Source of the DNA: Alcanivorax sp.
GTDB lineage: Bacteria; Pseudomonadota; Gammaproteobacteria; Pseudomonadales; Alcanivoracaceae
NCBI RefSeq assembly: GCF_019431375.1
Contig: NZ_CP080267.1
Span: 1,550,001 to 1,614,000 of the forward strand
DNA length: 64,000 nt
Direction of reading: 5' to 3'
Shown here: one piece after another, positions 60,251-64,000 of the stretch
Layout of the letters: every line of letters begins with the position of its first letter
How positions within the stretch are numbered: position 1 is the first letter of the stretch
The notes under the pieces: model-generated
Told to the model about the DNA's origin: nothing
The model's input: the letters and a program-made list of their open reading frames with translations, nothing else
Database searches by the model: none
Made by a program: the position numbers and the translations under genes

Positions 60251-60934
60251 TCAGAACCGGTAGCCCAACCCCACCATGTAGACCCACGGATCGATTTCCA
60301 CATCGATCTTGTCCACGCGGGCATCATTCACATACAGCCGTGCCTCGGTATCAATATCGATGTTCCAGACGCTGACGTTGAACAACCAGTTTTCGTCGAG
60401 CGCAAAGTCGGCCCCCACCTCCCAGGCAAAGCCCATGGAGTTACTCAGCTTCACATCGGCATCGGCACCGGCCAATAGCGGGCTCACCACAGAATCATCA
60501 ATGCTGTCGTCAAAAAACAGCGTGTAGTTCAAACCCGCACCAACATAAGCCCGCATCGGCCCGACTTGTGGCGCATAGTATTGCGCCAGCAGCGTCGGCG
60601 GCAGGTGGCTGGTTTCCCCAATGGCAATATCACCGCCCCCGGTCTCCAGGAGGATGTCGTGGGTAAAGGGAGTCGCACCCACCAGCTCAACACCAATGGA
60701 GTCGGTCACCATATAGGCCAGCGTCAGGCCCACTTGGGTGTCGTCATCCACGTCCACACCAAGCCCCCCCACTGCCGGCAGGGCCGGATTGAAGGTCTCA
60801 CTGCTGGCATCCGGCTCAACCTTGAGTCCCCCCAGACGCACAATCACGTCCCCCGCTTTATGGGCCATGACAGGCCCGGCCATCAACATCCCGGTTAGCA
60901 GCAGCGCCGCTTTTCCTTGTCCTCGCAGTTGCAT
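60251..60934 (-). CDS. ompW: OmpW-family outer membrane protein
   Basis: The 227-aa precursor has a signal peptide (about 1-24, GPVMAHKAGD) and an eight-stranded barrel with OmpW signatures (AGDVIVRLGGLKVEPD, VGLTLAYMVTDSIGVELVGATPFTHDI, LPPTLLAQYY, YVGAGLNYTLFFD). It ends VGLGYRF with the C-terminal Phe needed for barrel insertion. OmpW/AlkL proteins admit small hydrophobic compounds, which fits a hydrocarbon-associated lifestyle. Confidence 0.95.
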   Translation of the reverse strand: MQLRGQGKAALLLTGMLMAGPVMAHKAGDVIVRLGGLKVEPDASSETFNPALPAVGGLGVDVDDDTQVGLTLAYMVTDSIGVELVGATPFTHDILLETGGGDIAIGETSHLPPTLLAQYYAPQVGPMRAYVGAGLNYTLFFDDSIDDSVVSPLLAGADADVKLSNSMGFAWEVGADFALDENWLFNVSVWNIDIDTEARLYVNDARVDKIDVEIDPWVYMVGLGYRF

Positions 60935-61067
60935 ACAGTACCCCTTTCTTCCAGCAAGATAGAGTCAGCGACCAGAAACCCTCACATGGCCACCGCACCG
61001 GCACTATTGAAAGGCCGATTGCGACCAGGGGTATTGTTCTGAATCAATAAAAAGAGGCTTTACTACC

Positions 61068-62069
61068 ATGTCATCCGCTCAACTGATCTCCGCCCTGCGC
61101 GATGCGCACCAGGCACACCTTTGTGCACAACTGCAAAACGAGGAGCACTGGCAGGCCCTGATGGCTCAGGCCAGCGTCAGCCTGGGCGTTGTCCCCCTGG
61201 GTAAACTGGTAGACAGTGATTCCCTGACCACCGTCGTGGACCAATGGCTGCAACAGGCGCTCAGCGCCCAAGGGCTGCAGGGTGTGGTCAGCGACGTGAG
61301 CAAGGCGGTCTGGGAAGCCGCCGAAAAGGATCCGGCCACCGTGGGCGAGCTGCTCAGCGAGGACCATTTCGAGGCGATCCTGGAGCAGGTACTGAAGCTG
61401 CAGACCCTGCGCGAGAAAGCCGTCCACGCCGCCATGAACCACCCGCTGGTCAGCGAAATGGTCAGCGAAATGCTCTACACCGGCATCAAGAATTTTCTGC
61501 TGGAAGAGAACGCCCTGGCCAAACTGCCCGGCGTCAGCAGCGTGATGAAAATGGGCCGCAAGAGCATGGTGGGCAAGGCCATGGGCGGCATGGAAGAATC
61601 CATCCGCGATTATTTGAGAAAGAATATCCGCGTCACCCTGAAAACCGGCGAACAGTGGCTCAATAAACAACTCACCAATGACCGCATCGAACAACTGGCC
61701 CGGGACGGCTACCAGCGCGTGGCGCCCCTGAAACCTGCCGACTATTTGAAGCTGGTGCCGGCCGGCACCATTGATGAAGTGGTCAGCCAGAGCTGTGCCA
61801 TCGGCGACGAAACCGCCCGCCTGGATTACACCCGCCGACTGGTCAGCGTGGGTATCCACGCCGCCGTTCAATCCCTCAGCGACATGCCCCTGCAAACCCT
61901 GCTGGACGGCATGAAGATCAGCGAAGAGCAAGTTCGTGAAATCACCGCCCCCGCCCTGGCCCGCGGCGCTACCGTCCTCATTGAACAGGGCGTGCTGGAA
62001 CCGTTTATTCAATGGGTGCTGGATGACTTTTATCAGTCGGAAGCGTGCAAAAAGATAGTGAACAGTTAA
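61068..62069 (+). CDS. Conserved hypothetical helical protein
   Basis: This 333-aa protein is almost all alpha-helical, with no signal peptide or clear membrane span. It contains repeated VSEMVSEM and amphipathic Leu-rich segments (AVHAAMNHPLVSEMVSEMLYTGIKNFLLEE). I recognise no catalytic motif. Its stop codon TAA lies inside the first word of a heptad repeat (GTTAACA), so the last residues (VNS) are encoded by the repeat itself. Confidence 0.75.
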   Translation: MSSAQLISALRDAHQAHLCAQLQNEEHWQALMAQASVSLGVVPLGKLVDSDSLTTVVDQWLQQALSAQGLQGVVSDVSKAVWEAAEKDPATVGELLSEDHFEAILEQVLKLQTLREKAVHAAMNHPLVSEMVSEMLYTGIKNFLLEENALAKLPGVSSVMKMGRKSMVGKAMGGMEESIRDYLRKNIRVTLKTGEQWLNKQLTNDRIEQLARDGYQRVAPLKPADYLKLVPAGTIDEVVSQSCAIGDETARLDYTRRLVSVGIHAAVQSLSDMPLQTLLDGMKISEEQVREITAPALARGATVLIEQGVLEPFIQWVLDDFYQSEACKKIVNS

Positions 62070-62223
62070 CAGTGAATAGTTAACAGCTACGCGACCCTGC
62101 TTTGGTGGAGTTTAAAACCTGAGAGGCCGCGCCCAGAGTCTGGACGCGGCCTCTTTCGTTGGAGAAAAGAAAAAATCTAACGCGAGCTCTCGCTGTTAAC
62201 TGTTCACTATTAACTGTTAACTA
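62058..62223. repeat. Heptad-word inverted repeat covering two stop codons
   Basis: Left arm words GTGAACA, GTTAACA, GTGAATA and GTTAACA (62058-62085) pair with right arm words CTGTTAA, CTGTTCA, CTATTAA and CTGTTAA (62193-62220). The left arm contains the TAA of the + gene, and the right end touches the TAG (CTA, 62221-62223) of the convergent PhoH gene. The core, read on the minus strand, matches the core of the element at 44844-45004 (TTCTCCAACG; TCTGGGCGCGGCCTCT). Confidence 0.82.
62122..62156. terminator. Intrinsic terminator in the heptad element core
   Basis: AGAGGCCGCG and CGCGGCCTCT form a 10-bp stem with a 13-base loop followed by TTTC on +. It sits between the convergent hypothetical gene and phoH-like gene and can end the + transcript. 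Confidence 0.72.
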
Positions 62224-63687
62224 GAGGAACGACTCCGCGTATTCCGCCAGCAACGATCTCGGCACTCCGTTCAACTGCACCGAACCACCATGAACGAACC
62301 GTTTGAAGCGTTCGGTCATGTAGGTCAGACCAGAGCTGGTGGGTGACAGGTAAGGTGTGTCGATCTGGGCCAGGTTGCCCAGGCACACCACCTTGGAGCC
62401 TTCCCCGGCCCGGGTGATGATCGCCTTCATCTGGTGGGGGGTCAGGTTCTGGCTTTCATCGATCAGGATCAGGGATTTCTGAAAACTACGGCCGCGGATA
62501 TAGTTCATGGCCTTGAACTGGATATTGGCCTTTTCCTTCACGTATTGAATACTGCCGGAGGGGTTTTCATCGTTCAGGTGCAACGCCTCTATATTATCGT
62601 TGATGGCCCCCAGCCAAGGGTCCATTTTTTCCTCTTCGGTGCCGGGCAGGAAGCCATGCTCTTCCGCCAGAGGCGGTGTGGAGCGGGTGGCAATGATCTT
62701 GTTGTAGCGCTTCTGTTCCACCGTCATTTCGATTGCGGCGGCCAGTGCCAGGATGGTCTTGCCGGAACCGGCCGCGCCGGTGAGCGTCACCAGATGCACA
62801 TCCGGGTCCATTAACAGTTGCAGCGCCATGGCCTGCTGCAGGTTCTTCGGGCGCAGCCCCCAGACTTCCTGATCGAGCAGACTGTCGGCCTTGTAGTGAC
62901 GCAAGGTCACCACGCCGTTGTCCACATCCAGCACCCGCCCGACGAAGCCCTGGTCATCGATGATGTACTGGTTGGGATAAACCTCTTCACCCAGAATTTC
63001 GCTGACCAGCAAGCCGTGGGACAGATGGTGCAGGGTATCAGCCCCCACCTGCTCGGTTTCCACCTGGGTCACCTGATCCCAGAAGGAACCGGGCACTTCG
63101 AAATAGCCTCGGGTCAGCTGCTTGATGTCCGTGACCAGCTGATCGTTGTGATAATCCTCCGATTCGATGCCGCAGGCCCGCGCCTTGAGGCGCATGTTGA
63201 TATCCTTGGTGACCAGAATGAAACGACGCTCCGGCTGCCTGGACTGCATGGCCACCACATCATTGATGATGCGATTGTCGTTCAGGTCATTGGGCAAGGG
63301 GGCATTCAGCTCGCCGGACGTCGACATCAACACCGTCAGCGTGCCCTGGGTGACCGTCTCCGGCCCTCGGGGAATGGGGATACCCGCTTCCACCTGCGCC
63401 GGCGTGGCGCTACCCAGCACCCGGTCGATCTGGCGAATGGCCGCACGACAATCCGCCGCCGTATGGGATTTGCTGCCGCTCTTCAGCTTGTCCAGTTCCT
63501 CCAGCACCGTCATGGGGATCACCACCCGATGTTCCTCGAAATTGAGTAACGAATTCGGGTCGTGGATCAACACATTGGTATCGATGACGTAGGTTTTTTG
63601 CTGTTCTTGTTCGAGGGTTGAATCGTTCTGGTTGGCGCTTGCGTGGTTGATGGAGAGGGTGTGAAGTCTGGCCGCGCGCTCTTCCAT
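62221..63687 (-). CDS. PIN-PhoH fusion protein (YlaK/PhoH2 type)
   Basis: This 488-aa protein has an N-terminal PIN nuclease domain (about 30-170; KTYVIDTNVLIHDPNSLL, acidic residues in DNRIINDVV and TKDINMRLKA) and a C-terminal PhoH ATPase/helicase domain (TGAAGSGKTILALAAA Walker A, LILIDESQN Walker B). Such PIN-PhoH proteins unwind and cut RNA. The ATG at 63687 follows AGGGG and is preferred over ATGs 12 or 36 bp upstream. Its stop codon abuts the heptad element. Confidence 0.95.
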   Translation of the reverse strand: MEERAARLHTLSINHASANQNDSTLEQEQQKTYVIDTNVLIHDPNSLLNFEEHRVVIPMTVLEELDKLKSGSKSHTAADCRAAIRQIDRVLGSATPAQVEAGIPIPRGPETVTQGTLTVLMSTSGELNAPLPNDLNDNRIINDVVAMQSRQPERRFILVTKDINMRLKARACGIESEDYHNDQLVTDIKQLTRGYFEVPGSFWDQVTQVETEQVGADTLHHLSHGLLVSEILGEEVYPNQYIIDDQGFVGRVLDVDNGVVTLRHYKADSLLDQEVWGLRPKNLQQAMALQLLMDPDVHLVTLTGAAGSGKTILALAAAIEMTVEQKRYNKIIATRSTPPLAEEHGFLPGTEEEKMDPWLGAINDNIEALHLNDENPSGSIQYVKEKANIQFKAMNYIRGRSFQKSLILIDESQNLTPHQMKAIITRAGEGSKVVCLGNLAQIDTPYLSPTSSGLTYMTERFKRFVHGGSVQLNGVPRSLLAEYAESFL

Positions 63688-64000
63688 GCGTATCCCCTGT
63701 GACGGTTGCATCGTGGGCAGCATTTGGCTGAGACGTCAGATCTGGCTCTTAGTCTGAGAAAGCGAGAGTGACGCCTGCGCCTGCCGCCGTTGGTTTAAGC
63801 CTTTTGGCGGTTCAGTTGCAGCAGCTGTAACAGCTTTTGATCGCGATCACTCCCGCAATGGCGGGAATGGAATTACCATAACCCAGCTTTTTCAAAATGA
63901 TCAATAGCAAACCTCGTAAAGTTTTCCGTCAGACGGGCGGACGGTTGGCATAGGGTTTAGAATTCGCACTGATTTGGTTTTCTCCATTGTCTGAATACAG
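63688..64000. other. Upstream region of the PhoH gene, no further gene seen
   Basis: This final stretch should hold the promoter of the - strand PhoH-type gene. TTGATCGCGATCA (63838-63850) includes a 10-bp palindrome TGATCGCGATCA that might be a regulator site. No open frame, RNA or repeat unit can be supported before the window ends. Confidence 0.45.

Overview
The window looks like chromosomal DNA from a GC-rich marine gammaproteobacterium, most likely an Alcanivorax relative. That placement is inferred from gene content (caa3-type oxidase with Cox11/SURF1/Cox15/Cox10, HopJ, DUF938, DUF1820, a two-domain PIN-PhoH protein, RapA) and has not been tested by a search. Nearly all genes fall into well-spaced operons with clear Shine-Dalgarno sequences. 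One AT-rich accessory block follows a tRNA-Met gene (about 8.6-13.2 kb).

Layout. 0-5 kb: Suf Fe-S cluster operon on + (end of sufB, sufC, sufD, sufS, an A-type carrier, sufT, sufE). 5-8.4 kb: a convergent - strand unit, iscR-iscS followed by two standalone H-NOX (haem NO-binding) genes. 8.5-13.2 kb: tRNA-Met, then an island with a hypothetical gene, a decayed IS5-family transposase, a nonsense/frameshift pseudogene, and a hipBA toxin-antitoxin pair lying between 19-bp direct repeats; one repeat is the 3' end of an outer membrane protein gene. 13.2-19.7 kb: small envelope and housekeeping genes, including LemA with two TPM-domain proteins, a MITE-like structured element, HopJ, a glutathione peroxidase and a dienelactone hydrolase. 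19.7-27.9 kb: a guanidine operon with a sigma-54 promoter, a guanidine-I (ykkC) riboswitch, a three-gene ABC importer, two DUF1989 proteins and a biotin-dependent carboxylase. 28-35 kb: hydrolases, small zinc-ribbon proteins, an XRE regulator, RapA. 35.5-44.8 kb: cytochrome oxidase (ctaC-ctaD-ctaG-ctaE on -) and its assembly genes (SURF1, SCO-like, ctaA, ctaB on +). 45-64 kb: LemA plus M48 protease, acyltransferases, a membrane/cold-shock fusion, an SSS symporter beside a sialidase-fold protein, START and PlsC proteins, an RhlB-type helicase with GlpE, OmpW and PhoH.

How the parts work together. The first 8 kb combine Fe-S cluster synthesis, its cluster-sensing regulator IscR and two candidate NO sensors. 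The guanidine operon couples import to ATP-dependent carboxylation and deimination, but no allophanate hydrolase follows the carboxylase. The oxidase region contains structural genes plus copper- and haem-A-insertion factors.

The most unusual non-coding signal is a family of intergenic inverted repeats whose arms are built from iterated 7-bp words (4.4, 35.3, 44.8, 56.6 and 62.1 kb), together with a 202-bp array of the single word GTAGCTC (49.05 kb). At least two of these elements share a homologous core while their arm words differ completely.
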